64,000 nt of DNA from Paracoccaceae bacterium (GTDB lineage: Bacteria > Pseudomonadota > Alphaproteobacteria > Rhodobacterales > Rhodobacteraceae), in the NCBI GenBank assembly GCA_018607905.1, contig JABBAP010000019.1, positions 1 through 64,000 on the forward strand. Reading direction: 5' to 3'. Both the position numbers and the translations under genes were made by a program. Positions 1-8,502 of the stretch are shown here, piece after piece; the first letter of the stretch is position 1, and every line of letters starts with the position of its first letter. A model generated the notes under the pieces. That model was not told the DNA's origin. It made no database searches and saw nothing but the letters and a program-made list of their open reading frames with translations.

Positions 1-2
1 TT

Positions 3-266
3 GATCGCGACCTTCCCGTTTCTTCAGGTGTTTTGGCGCGCGCGGAAAACGAAGCAGTAGAAACTGATGGCCAAGGGCGATTGTCTCCACTTGCTGCTGT
101 TTTCAACTTGTGTTCGCAAGTGGACGCGACAGTTGAACAAGATCAGCGCGTTGTTTTAGGCCGATTGGATACATATGATCCCCGTAAAACAGGTGACAAA
201 CCGCCTGCAGATTTACAGAAAAACAGCAGTTTAGCTGGAGTAGGCGACAATGCGACAAACGCATGA
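3..266 (+). CDS. C-terminal end of an unidentified protein (5' truncated by the window edge)
   Basis: A reading frame is open from the window edge to a TGA at 264-266 and gives 87 residues. The codons are rich in first-position G, as expected of coding sequence, and the product is hydrophilic and acidic, with no membrane segment or motif I recognise. The stop lies 17 bases inside the next gene, which suggests translational coupling with the HlyD-type adaptor and a possible role in the same export or polysaccharide system. An alternative is a short frame that ends at base 60 and looks like the hydrophobic tail of a membrane protein. The coding call is moderate and the function unknown. Confidence 0.45.
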   Translation, partial: DRDLPVSSGVLARAENEAVETDGQGRLSPLAAVFNLCSQVDATVEQDQRVVLGRLDTYDPRKTGDKPPADLQKNSSLAGVGDNATNA

Positions 267-1575
267 TCCGACCCCTAAAGCGCGCATTAGTTTTCTGCCT
301 TTTTTGTGGTTTACGTGGGCTGTTTTAGGATTTGCGGCCTTGATCCTTGGCGGGTTTTTCCTTGCCAGCTTGATCACCGTTCCCCAAACTGAACGGTTTG
401 TCGGGACGTTACAACCGAACCAAACTCCAACAAAATTACAGTTACCCGCTGGCGTTCCGCTAAAGGAATTGCTGGTGAAGTCAGGAGAATTGGTACGGGC
501 GGGCCAAACTGTCGCTATTCTGGATGAGGCCGCGATGCGTGCACAGCTTTCACATATCAATCGCAGCATTGTTGTTGCCAATGTTCTGCGTGCGTGCCTG
601 TTACGCCCTAACGAAACACGAAACGAGGCGGAACAGTCGCCCCATGAAAGTAGAGTGATAAATCCACCTGAAACTGAACGTGATCAAGAGCTGGAATTGC
701 TCATTCGTGCCGCGCAAGCAGATTGTGATGCGGGGCAGCGTGAAGACCAAACTAGGGTTCTGCGATTAGAGCGGGCTTTAGGCGTGTTGCAGGCGCGTTT
801 GGCATTACTGAACCAAAAGTTGGCAATGGTTTTAGGCGTTCACGTAAAAGATGCCAAAAAAGAAGTGCATTCGGTTTTACGCGCGCATGCCAGTGTTGAC
901 GTCGCCTTAGACCGCAATGCTTTGATACAAGATTTGAATACGCTTACCAGTGAATTGGATATGGCGCGCAGTAAACAATATCGTGCCCGCCTTATGCGAA
1001 TTGGACATTTGTCTACAGATGTGGCGCTGAAAATCACTCAGAAAGCGGTGCTTGAAACGTATTTGGAAAATCCACGTTTGACAGTACCACAAAGCGGCCA
1101 TGTCAGCCGCATTAGGCCTGTGCCGGTCGGAACGCGATTTGACACTGAAGAAACAATTATTGAGATCCAGGGATCAGAAGCGGAGCAATTCGTTGCGGAT
1201 CTGCGTGTCCCGCTCGCGCAGGTTTCAATCCTTCCGGTGGGGACACAAGTCACCGTTTCGTTGGCCGGATTTACCGAAAACGGGCCGATACTAAATGGTG
1301 CGATCGAATATTGGGCGCAAGCCGATACCGAAGCAGGTATTGATTATGCAGTTGCGCGGATAGGATTGGCAAAAGAAAGCCAGAAATTGTTGGCAAACCC
1401 GCGCAACGGTATTGCTTTGCGCGGCACATCAACGGCTTCGGTAATACGTGCCCAATTAGAACCTAAAACGCTTCAGGCTACGTTGATTGATTCAATTTCG
1501 AACAAGTCAGAATGGGTCCGATCGCTGCTGTCTCTTGGCGCGTTTGGCGCTAAATCTACGCAACACCCATTGTAA
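250..1575 (+). CDS. HlyD-family membrane fusion / efflux adaptor protein
   Basis: A 441-residue periplasmic adaptor of the HlyD/RND-MFP type. One membrane helix lies at about residues 18-45, after a short cytoplasmic tail. A biotinyl/lipoyl-like hairpin follows at about 70-100 (seen as GVPLKELLVKSGELVRAGQT), then a long helical region at about 140-270 and a beta-rich C-terminus. Such proteins bridge an inner-membrane pump or polysaccharide synthase to the outer membrane. The start has GGAG eight bases upstream and overlaps the preceding frame. The 3' end overlaps the convergent kdsD by 20 bp. No transporter partner is visible downstream, so the cargo is unknown; an Alg44-like role in polysaccharide export is possible. 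Confidence 0.7.
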   Translation: MRQTHDPTPKARISFLPFLWFTWAVLGFAALILGGFFLASLITVPQTERFVGTLQPNQTPTKLQLPAGVPLKELLVKSGELVRAGQTVAILDEAAMRAQLSHINRSIVVANVLRACLLRPNETRNEAEQSPHESRVINPPETERDQELELLIRAAQADCDAGQREDQTRVLRLERALGVLQARLALLNQKLAMVLGVHVKDAKKEVHSVLRAHASVDVALDRNALIQDLNTLTSELDMARSKQYRARLMRIGHLSTDVALKITQKAVLETYLENPRLTVPQSGHVSRIRPVPVGTRFDTEETIIEIQGSEAEQFVADLRVPLAQVSILPVGTQVTVSLAGFTENGPILNGAIEYWAQADTEAGIDYAVARIGLAKESQKLLANPRNGIALRGTSTASVIRAQLEPKTLQATLIDSISNKSEWVRSLLSLGAFGAKSTQHPL

Positions 1576-2545
1576 GAAGTTGCATCAACGTGACGACGCC
1601 AATGGGTTTATTGTCTTTGACCACAAACGCAGCGGAAATTTTATTACTCTGAAGAACATGTAAAGCACGTGCGCTTAAGCGTTCTGGTTCGATAAGGATA
1701 GAACCAGGCGTCATCAATGCGCGGGCATGTGTGTTCCACATCGCTTCTTTCATCGAGCCTTCGGAACTGGCTTCGAGGTGACGGCGAATATCGCCATCGG
1801 TAATCACACCTTGAAGGATTCCATCTTTGTTAATGACGCCCACGATGCCAAGGGTTTTACGGGAAATTTCCCCCAAGACTTGCATAATTGGCGCGTCGAT
1901 ATCGACGGTCGGAATATCGTCACCTTGGTGCATGATATCGCTAACAGGAGTGAGGGCAGCGCCGAGTTTTCCGCCTGGATGAAAATCGCGAAAGCTGGCT
2001 TCTGTAAAGCCTTTCATTTTGAGCGACGTAATTGCAAGCGCGTCACCAATGGCGAGTTGCAAAAGTGTTGAAGTGGTCGGTGCGAGATTGTGGGGGCACG
2101 CTTCGTCCACTTTGGGCAAAACCAGCGGCGCATCCGAAGATCGGGCCAACGTGCTGCCTTTGCCGCCAGTGATCGAAATGACAGGCACCCCGAAACGACG
2201 GGCATATCCCAAAATATCAGAGAGTTCTTTTGTTTCCCCTGACCAACTGAGCAACATAATCACGTCGTTTGAATGGATCATTCCGAGATCGCCGTGGCTT
2301 GCTTCGGCCGGATGTACAAAATACGCTGGCGTGCCAGTTGACGAGAAAGTGGCGGCAAGTTTGCGCCCAATCAGCCCGCTTTTGCCAACACCAGCCACAA
2401 TCAAGCGGCCTTTCATGTCTGCAATCAAGGTCAGCGCATCATTTAATGCCGTCGCAAGTTCTGGCGTTTTAAGGGCGGATTTCAATGCCTCCAACCCTGA
2501 CAGATTAGTGTCTATAACGTCAGCAATTGATGCGCTTCGATCCAT
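1556..2545 (-). CDS. kdsD: D-arabinose 5-phosphate isomerase (KdsD/KpsF/GutQ family)
   Basis: Converts D-ribulose 5-phosphate to D-arabinose 5-phosphate, the first step of Kdo synthesis. The 329-residue length is normal. An N-terminal SIS domain (about residues 35-175) carries GVGKSGLIGRK and LLSWSGET, and two CBS motifs fill the region from about 205 to the end. It is the last gene of a leftward block with a GT29-like transferase, the Kdo transferase waaA and an LpxL-type acyltransferase, which fits supply of Kdo for the LPS inner core. The stop overlaps the convergent HlyD-type gene by 20 bp. A kpsF role in capsule is possible but no capsule genes are seen. Confidence 0.9.
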   Translation of the reverse strand: MDRSASIADVIDTNLSGLEALKSALKTPELATALNDALTLIADMKGRLIVAGVGKSGLIGRKLAATFSSTGTPAYFVHPAEASHGDLGMIHSNDVIMLLSWSGETKELSDILGYARRFGVPVISITGGKGSTLARSSDAPLVLPKVDEACPHNLAPTTSTLLQLAIGDALAITSLKMKGFTEASFRDFHPGGKLGAALTPVSDIMHQGDDIPTVDIDAPIMQVLGEISRKTLGIVGVINKDGILQGVITDGDIRRHLEASSEGSMKEAMWNTHARALMTPGSILIEPERLSARALHVLQSNKISAAFVVKDNKPIGVVTLMQLLTMGVA

Positions 2546-2575
2546 GTCGCCCTCTTGTTTCTGCTTGCACTCGGA

Positions 2576-3202
2576 TTAGTGGGTCTGGCCATGCAGCACA
2601 ACCCTCGCATCATTTTGCATCAATTCTGTGACAAAGTGTTTTTCAGCATCAAAATCGTGGGGAACCTGTGCAGCGGTTCTTCGACCAGATAAAGATAGGC
2701 TGGCAAAGAAATCAAAGCCAAAAAGATTGATGTTCTGTGCGTTTGAACGTGCCACAAAATCAATTAACATCGCCCCAGTCGTTGGTGGTGCGTTCAAGGT
2801 TTGCGCCATCACATCCCATTCGGATTTGGGGTGTAGGTAGAATCCGCTGGCGGTTGCGAGCCGATACTTTAGGCGTTTCCGTTTTTTGGCCATCCACAAC
2901 AGACGGTTTGGTGCGCGATCTTGAATGACGGCCTGATCAACCGGCATTCCAAGCGCGAGCCATGTGGTTTTCGTGCCGTGACTTTTTGGGTGTGGCAATG
3001 GTGCGGCGTGCATTCGGATGACGATATCGCAGGCGTCAATTACTGCGCCGTGGGTTTGTTTCGAAAGACTGCGGGCGTTTCCGATCACGGCTACTGTTTT
3101 GTCAGCAAGTTCGCCCACGAGGGTTGATCGGTTTGCCGAGAGGCTTTGCAAAAATACATCACCTTTTAGCGCGCGCTTTATCGAATAGGACAACCGGTTC
3201 AT
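2576..3202 (-). CDS. GT29-like (sialyltransferase-fold) glycosyltransferase
   Basis: A 208-residue protein with an L-sialylmotif-like stretch at about residues 35-70 (VAVIGNARSL followed by IDACDIVIRM) and an S-motif-like segment at about 140-166 (TTGAMLIDF and INLFGFDFF). These match the CMP-sugar-binding pattern of family GT29. GT29 enzymes use CMP-activated sialic acids. Here the gene overlaps waaA by four bases and is followed by kdsD, so a CMP-Kdo or other CMP-nonulosonate donor and an LPS-core acceptor are likely inferences. It has no signal peptide or membrane segment, so it is probably cytoplasmic at the inner membrane. Donor and acceptor are not shown by the sequence. Confidence 0.65.
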   Translation of the reverse strand: MNRLSYSIKRALKGDVFLQSLSANRSTLVGELADKTVAVIGNARSLSKQTHGAVIDACDIVIRMHAAPLPHPKSHGTKTTWLALGMPVDQAVIQDRAPNRLLWMAKKRKRLKYRLATASGFYLHPKSEWDVMAQTLNAPPTTGAMLIDFVARSNAQNINLFGFDFFASLSLSGRRTAAQVPHDFDAEKHFVTELMQNDARVVLHGQTH

Positions 3203-4446
3203 GTGATCTCCATGGACTGGATGATTTTCGCGAATAATGCGTCTGAGTTTTCTATTGGTGGCAAAACAGATCGCGCCATTTTTGCATATTGGGTCGAGTT
3301 CTCAAGTGCGACTGAAAAGGCTTGGTGCAATGTACCTGGGTTGGCAATCTGGCAGGCGTTTGCATCGTTTAACGCGCGGTATTCAGATAGGAAATTGATA
3401 GTGAATTTACCCGTGATGATCGCGCTGTTCGCGCGGATCGGTTCATAGGGTGTGTGTCCGCCGATTTCTGGTACAAGAGAACCGCCAACAAATGTTGCGG
3501 CAGAAAGTGCATAGAGCTGTGGAAGTTGGCCGAGCCGTTCAACAATGTAGACGGTTGTTTCGGTTCCGTCGCTTAACGGTTTAGGCATGAATCCCATGTC
3601 GGTGGCAGTTTTGGAAACTTCTGCGAAACGGTCTGGATGGCGTGGTGCGATAATCAACTTAAGCGCGTTGTTCTTTGCAGCCAACTTAGAAAATGCGGAT
3701 AGAATTACGGCGTCTTCGCCTTCGTGTGTGGAGGCAGCGAGAAGGGTAGTTTTGCGATCAAAACGCGATGCCAAAGCTGGGTCTGTATGGGGCAATTTCA
3801 CCATAGATTTGAAATTTGGAATACATTCAATCATAGCTTTAGGGCCAAGAATCTTGCGAAAATTTTCGGCGGAACCGGCGCTCTGTGCATAAATTGCTCT
3901 GAAGTGCTGGAGGCCAATAGATCGGCCAAATTTTGCGAACCGTTTCGCAGATTTAGCGGACATGCGCGCATTAAGGCCGATGCAAGGGATTTTGCGCTCG
4001 GCGAGTGCCGCAAAGCGGTTTGGCCAAACCTCGGTCTCAACATTTACAAAGGCGACGGGCTGCCAATGGTTTAGGAATTTTCGCAACACTGCTGGAATAT
4101 CGAGCGGTGCGGTTTGCAATATCGCTGGAACGTCGCGCCATTGCGCCGCCACACTGAGCGCAGCAGGATTGTTGGTTGTAATCAACAAGCGGTGATTTGG
4201 CTGTGTTTTGCAAAGGTGGCTCAGAAAGGGGCGCACAGAAGAAAGTTCACCTAATGACGCCGCGTGAACCCAAATTAGGGGTGCAACGGGCTTGGGAGTG
4301 GTCGCATTCCCAAATCGATTTCGGGCAACTTGAGGCGTGATTTTACCAGTGATGCGCTGGGCCATCACCCAAATCCGCAATGGTAGGGCTACAAAAAATG
4401 TGAGCAATCGGATCAACAACACGCAGCAACCCCAGTGGAAAAACAT
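3199..4446 (-). CDS. waaA: 3-deoxy-D-manno-octulosonic acid (Kdo) transferase
   Basis: Transfers Kdo from CMP-Kdo to the lipid A precursor at the inner face of the cytoplasmic membrane. The 415-residue product has an N-terminal membrane anchor (residues 8-28) and then the GT-B fold of family GT30. The conserved WVHAASLGELSSVRP (about 58-72) contains the catalytic Glu, NVETEVWPN and GLNARMS lie in the N-terminal lobe, and GGSLVPEIGGHTPYEP in the C-terminal lobe is typical of the family. The stop overlaps the start of the GT29-like gene in an ATGA arrangement, which implies coupling. lpxL lies immediately upstream in the same direction. Whether it adds one or two Kdo residues cannot be told from sequence. 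Confidence 0.92.
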   Translation of the reverse strand: MFFHWGCCVLLIRLLTFFVALPLRIWVMAQRITGKITPQVARNRFGNATTPKPVAPLIWVHAASLGELSSVRPFLSHLCKTQPNHRLLITTNNPAALSVAAQWRDVPAILQTAPLDIPAVLRKFLNHWQPVAFVNVETEVWPNRFAALAERKIPCIGLNARMSAKSAKRFAKFGRSIGLQHFRAIYAQSAGSAENFRKILGPKAMIECIPNFKSMVKLPHTDPALASRFDRKTTLLAASTHEGEDAVILSAFSKLAAKNNALKLIIAPRHPDRFAEVSKTATDMGFMPKPLSDGTETTVYIVERLGQLPQLYALSAATFVGGSLVPEIGGHTPYEPIRANSAIITGKFTINFLSEYRALNDANACQIANPGTLHQAFSVALENSTQYAKMARSVLPPIENSDALFAKIIQSMEIT

Positions 4447-4488
4447 CCCTTGTTTTGACTGACTTTAGGTGTCTTTGTAAAGGCTTGC

Positions 4489-5361
4489 CTAATGTTTCCA
4501 ACGACGGTGCAGCCAATACCATTGACCAGGGTTGGCGTTAATTTGCACCCCCATGCGTGCGTTAAACTCTGTCATCATGGTGATGGGATCGGAATGCGGG
4601 ATCGGTTCTTGGAATGTGATATGGATGTTGGTCGCGTTTTCGTCGCGCAATCCAAAGGCAGGAACCAGTGGAACGCCGTATTTCAAGGCCAGCTCTGCAG
4701 GGGATGTTGTGGTTTGCGTTTCATGGCCCAAAAAGGCGATATTCTTGGACATTTGTACGTATTGGTCGGCAAGGATGGCAAAAAACCCACCATTACGAAT
4801 GTGGCGGACCATTTGTATGGTTCCAGCACTGCCTTTTGGAACAATCGGTGCCCCGCCTTGTTTGATCCCGGCAAGGAAATGAGGCTCGTAATACGGGTTT
4901 GAGTTGGGGCGATATAAGGCGCCAGTTTCCAGATCTTGGGATTTGAGGTAGTGGCGGATTGCTTCCCATTGGCCAAAGTGACCAGAAATAACAATGGCAC
5001 CTTTTCCCTCCGCCTTAGCGTCAATCAGTGCTTGAAGGCCTGGGCCTTGCGCATCAAAGCGATCTAGTTTTGTGCTAAATTCAGTATTGTGAAGAATTTC
5101 CGTTAGTGTCCGCCCAACATTTCGCCCGACTTGGCCTGCAATACGGCTGCGTTCGCGGCGCGACAGATTTGGATAGACTCTTTGCAGGCCTTCATCGACG
5201 CGCATTCGAAACGGAGGTAACCATCGTACGGCCCAACCAGCGACGCGGCTGAAAATAGCGCATCGCGCATCAAAAGGGAACAGATGCGATGCACCGATCA
5301 TTGTCACGATCGGCAGATACTGCGCAAAATAATACAGGGATTTGGATTTCTTGTCTGCCAT
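4489..5361 (-). CDS. lpxL: Lipid A lauroyl/myristoyl acyltransferase (LpxL/HtrB family)
   Basis: Adds a secondary acyl chain to Kdo-lipid A. The 290-residue product carries the family HX4E catalytic motif in SGHFGQWEAIRH at about residues 122-133, and a hydrophobic N-terminal region (YYFAQYLPIVTMIGAS) that would sit at the membrane. I chose the ATG at 5361; a GTG at 5415 would add 18 residues of low similarity to the family. It is the first gene of the leftward waaA block, 42 bases upstream of waaA. The divergent recQ begins at 5476, so the promoters of both lie in the 114-base gap. Confidence 0.85.
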   Translation of the reverse strand: MADKKSKSLYYFAQYLPIVTMIGASHLFPFDARCAIFSRVAGWAVRWLPPFRMRVDEGLQRVYPNLSRRERSRIAGQVGRNVGRTLTEILHNTEFSTKLDRFDAQGPGLQALIDAKAEGKGAIVISGHFGQWEAIRHYLKSQDLETGALYRPNSNPYYEPHFLAGIKQGGAPIVPKGSAGTIQMVRHIRNGGFFAILADQYVQMSKNIAFLGHETQTTTSPAELALKYGVPLVPAFGLRDENATNIHITFQEPIPHSDPITMMTEFNARMGVQINANPGQWYWLHRRWKH

Positions 5362-5475
5362 TGTACGAACGGTTTTATCGCAAGCATTTACAGATGGAAA
5401 TGGGGGGATGGACACGGGTTGTTAAGCCATCAGCAACCTGTCAAAACTACCCAAAGAGCAGATACAAAAAGCAAG

Positions 5476-7533
5476 ATGTTGGACGATCAGGACACCCCCT
5501 TAAAGTTGTTGTCAGAAGTGTTTGGTCATGCGGAGTTTCGCGATGGTCAACGGCCGGTTGTTGATGCCGTTATTGCAGGGGAAAATACGCTTGCGATTAT
5601 GCCGACAGGCGGTGGGAAATCGTTGTGTTTTCAACTGCCTGCGTTGTGTTTGGATGGTGTAACGGTTGTCATTTCGCCCCTTATTGCGTTGATGCGTGAC
5701 CAGGTGCGCGCGTTAAATGCGTTTGGTGTTTCGGCGGGATCCTTGTCTTCTGGGAATACCGAAGAAGAAACAGAAGAGGTGTTTCAAGCGCTTGAGGAAG
5801 GGCGTTTGAAGCTGCTGTATATTGCGCCAGAACGGTTGGCGAACCCTGGCACGGTGATGCTGTTGCGAAAGGTAAACACGCGGTTAATTGCCGTAGATGA
5901 GGCCCATTGCGTCAGTCAATGGGGCCATGATTTTCGACCAGATTACCTGCGAATTGGGACCTTGCGTGATGATTTGGGCGTGCCATTGGCCGCCTTTACC
6001 GCCACAGCGGATGCCGAAACCCGTGATGAAATCGTGCAGCGCCTGTTTGGTGGCGTGCAGCCTACGACTTTTTTGCAAGGGTTTGATCGTCCGAACATTC
6101 ACTTGGCATTTCAACCTAAAAACAGCCCGCGTAAACAACTGTTGGATTTTGTGGATGTACGCAAAGGCCAGTCTGGCATTGTGTATTGTTCGTCTCGCAA
6201 TAAATGTGAAACGCTGGCGACTGCGCTGCGTGATGCTGGGCATTCGGCGCTGCACTATCACGCAGGCATGGAAAAGGACGACCGTCGTTTGGCTGAAACG
6301 CGGTTTCAGCGCGAGGATGGTTTGATCGTCGTGGCAACTGTCGCGTTTGGAATGGGGGTGGATAAGCCCGATATTCGGTGGGTTGCGCACGCGGATTTAC
6401 CCAAATCGATGGAGAGTTATTATCAGGAAATAGGCCGTGCTGGCCGCGATGGTGCGCCAGCGGACACATTAACGCTTTATGGGGCAGATGATGTTCGGTT
6501 GCGCCGCGCGCAAATCGACGAAGGCTTGGCCCCATCGGAACGGAAAGAAGCGGATCATGGACGTTTGAACGCGTTGTTAGGGTTGGCCGAAGCCCGGCGA
6601 TGTCGGCGCCGCGTTTTGCTGCGATATTTTGGCGATGAGACAGACGGCTGTGGAAACTGCGATCTGTGCGCCGATCCACCCAAAATTTTTGACGGGACAG
6701 AAGCGGTGAGAAAAGCGCTATCGGCGGTTTTGCGAACGGGTGAATATTTTGGCGCAGGCCATCTGATTGACGTGCTGCGTGGCACGAAAACAGATAGGAT
6801 CAAACAACGTGGGCACGATGATTTACCGACCTTTGGGATTGGCAAAGAATACGACAAATCTCAGTGGCAGGGCATATTCCGCCAGATGATGGGATATGAT
6901 TTAATTCGCCCTGATATGGAACGGCACGGTGCCTTTCGTATGACCCAAAAGGCGCGCCCGATCTTGCGCGGAGAAGAGACCATTGAGCTGCGCAAAGACA
7001 CGGTTGTGAAAACACGCGGAGCGCGAACCCGCGTTAAGGCGATGGTCGCAGATGAAGACGAGGCGCTGTTGTCCGCACTAAAGGCGAAACGCCGCGCGTT
7101 GGCCGAGGCGATGCAGGCCCCCGCCTATGTTGTGTTTCCTGATGCAACGTTGATTGCGATGGCAGAAGCGCGGCCCAAAAACATTGATGGTTTTGCGAAA
7201 TTGCCAGGTGTGGGCGCGGTGAAATTGAAACGATATGCCGCCCCATTTTTAGAAGTGATTAACGGAACCTCAGAAGAAGTGCACCCTGCGCGGCGTAAAT
7301 TGGCAGGGCGGGATGCTGGCGAATTATTTGATCGGTTGCAGGCCGCGCAGGTGCGGTTAAGTCGTGGAGAAAGCGGCATGGATACGTTTTTGAATTGTTC
7401 AAATTCAACCCTGTCAAAAATCGCGCAAAAGAAACCGGGAAATATGGAAGCGTTGGCGCGGATCGCTGGTGTTGGCGATATCAAAGCCGAGCGGTTTGGT
7501 TTCGCATTTTTTGAGGAAATTTCAGCCGAATAA
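5476..7533 (+). CDS. recQ: ATP-dependent DNA helicase RecQ
   Basis: A 685-residue 3'-5' DNA helicase of the RecF-type recombination and fork-repair pathway. The start at 5476 puts the Q-motif region (FGHAEFRDGQR) at about residue 15. Walker A is MPTGGGKSLC, motif II is AVDEAHCVSQWGHDFRP and motif VI is YYQEIGRAGRDG. A zinc-binding cysteine cluster (ARRCRRR followed by CGNCDLC) and a winged helix form the RQC region. An HRDC domain lies near residues 520-585 and a second HRDC-like repeat occupies the last ~65 residues. The frame is open further upstream to 5284 but that extension overlaps lpxL and lacks family similarity. It appears to be a single-gene unit. Confidence 0.93.
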   Translation: MLDDQDTPLKLLSEVFGHAEFRDGQRPVVDAVIAGENTLAIMPTGGGKSLCFQLPALCLDGVTVVISPLIALMRDQVRALNAFGVSAGSLSSGNTEEETEEVFQALEEGRLKLLYIAPERLANPGTVMLLRKVNTRLIAVDEAHCVSQWGHDFRPDYLRIGTLRDDLGVPLAAFTATADAETRDEIVQRLFGGVQPTTFLQGFDRPNIHLAFQPKNSPRKQLLDFVDVRKGQSGIVYCSSRNKCETLATALRDAGHSALHYHAGMEKDDRRLAETRFQREDGLIVVATVAFGMGVDKPDIRWVAHADLPKSMESYYQEIGRAGRDGAPADTLTLYGADDVRLRRAQIDEGLAPSERKEADHGRLNALLGLAEARRCRRRVLLRYFGDETDGCGNCDLCADPPKIFDGTEAVRKALSAVLRTGEYFGAGHLIDVLRGTKTDRIKQRGHDDLPTFGIGKEYDKSQWQGIFRQMMGYDLIRPDMERHGAFRMTQKARPILRGEETIELRKDTVVKTRGARTRVKAMVADEDEALLSALKAKRRALAEAMQAPAYVVFPDATLIAMAEARPKNIDGFAKLPGVGAVKLKRYAAPFLEVINGTSEEVHPARRKLAGRDAGELFDRLQAAQVRLSRGESGMDTFLNCSNSTLSKIAQKKPGNMEALARIAGVGDIKAERFGFAFFEEISAE

Positions 7534-7635
7534 AAGGCACCACAAAGCAATCTTTCGCTTCTTTGCCTGTGCTTTACCCTTGGCGATTTGACGTTAAATT
7601 CGTAATAAGATGATAACACATTTTGGAGCCGAAAA

Positions 7636-8400
7636 ATGCTGGCAGTTCTGTCCCCTGCGAAGAAGTTGAATTTTGAAGCAATGCCCGAGGGCGTGCTCGA
7701 AACTTTTCCAGAATATCAGTCGGATGCCAATAGGCTTGCGCGTATTGCCAAAAAATTGAGCGTTTCTGAGTTGCGTGATCTGATGAAGATTTCCGAAGAT
7801 TTGGCGAAATTGAATCGAAAGCGGTTTCTAGGGTTTCAAAAAGAATCGACTGAACAAAATTCCAAACAAGCAATGTTGGCCTTTGCCGGCGATACTTACG
7901 TTGGCTTGGATGCGGAAAATCTGAATTCGCAAGATCAAACCTATGCGCAGGATCATTTGCGTATTTTGAGCGGGTTGTATGGGTTGCTGCGCCCAATGGA
8001 TCGCATTCAGCCGTATCGGTTGGAAATGGGCAGCCGTTTGGCCAACAAAGAAGGCCCATCGCTGTATGCCTATTGGGGTAAGAAATTGGCCAAGGCGATG
8101 GACGCGGCGTCGGACGGCGCGCCAGTTGTGAACTGCGCCAGTAGCGAATATTTCAAAGCAGCTAACCAAAAGCTGATGAAGTCGCCCGTGATAACGCCGT
8201 CTTTCAAAGAGGATCGCGATGGCGAGCTGAAAATGATCGGCTTTTTTGCAAAACGCGCGCGCGGCGCAATGGCGCGGTACATGATCCAAAACCGTGTCCA
8301 AACCGTTGCGGGGTTGAAGGATTTTGATCTGGATGGGTACAAGTTTCAGCCAAAGCTATCAGATGAGAAGAATCTGACGTTCACCCGTAAAGCGGCGTAA
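7636..8400 (+). CDS. yaaA: Peroxide stress protein YaaA (DUF328/UPF0246)
   Basis: A 254-residue cytoplasmic protein of the YaaA family. In E. coli it limits intracellular free iron and oxidative DNA damage during hydrogen peroxide stress and is controlled by OxyR. The N-terminus MLAVLSPAKKLNF, the internal YGLLRPMDRIQPYRLEMG and the segment NCASSEYFKA are characteristic. Length is normal. GGAGC stands eight bases before the ATG. It lies 102 bases after recQ on the same strand and may have its own promoter. No OxyR site was identified. Confidence 0.9.
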   Translation: MLAVLSPAKKLNFEAMPEGVLETFPEYQSDANRLARIAKKLSVSELRDLMKISEDLAKLNRKRFLGFQKESTEQNSKQAMLAFAGDTYVGLDAENLNSQDQTYAQDHLRILSGLYGLLRPMDRIQPYRLEMGSRLANKEGPSLYAYWGKKLAKAMDAASDGAPVVNCASSEYFKAANQKLMKSPVITPSFKEDRDGELKMIGFFAKRARGAMARYMIQNRVQTVAGLKDFDLDGYKFQPKLSDEKNLTFTRKAA

Positions 8401-8502
8401 TTTCACAATAGATTTGGCGGCGATCCCTTATTTATCAATGGGCGTGGCAAGTTCAACTTTAAGTAGTTGACATTGTTTTACAAAAAGCAGCAATTGGCCC
8501 AT

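Noticed and set aside
1-60. Short hydrophobic frame ending at base 60 as the tail of an upstream gene
   Set aside because: Only 19 codons are visible; the other frame, open to 266, has better codon composition, so I kept that one and mention this as an alternative.
8467-8502. TTGACA at 8467 as a promoter or TTG start for the MFS gene
   Set aside because: No -10 box lies at 16-18 bp, and similarity to the MFS family begins at the ATG 8503.
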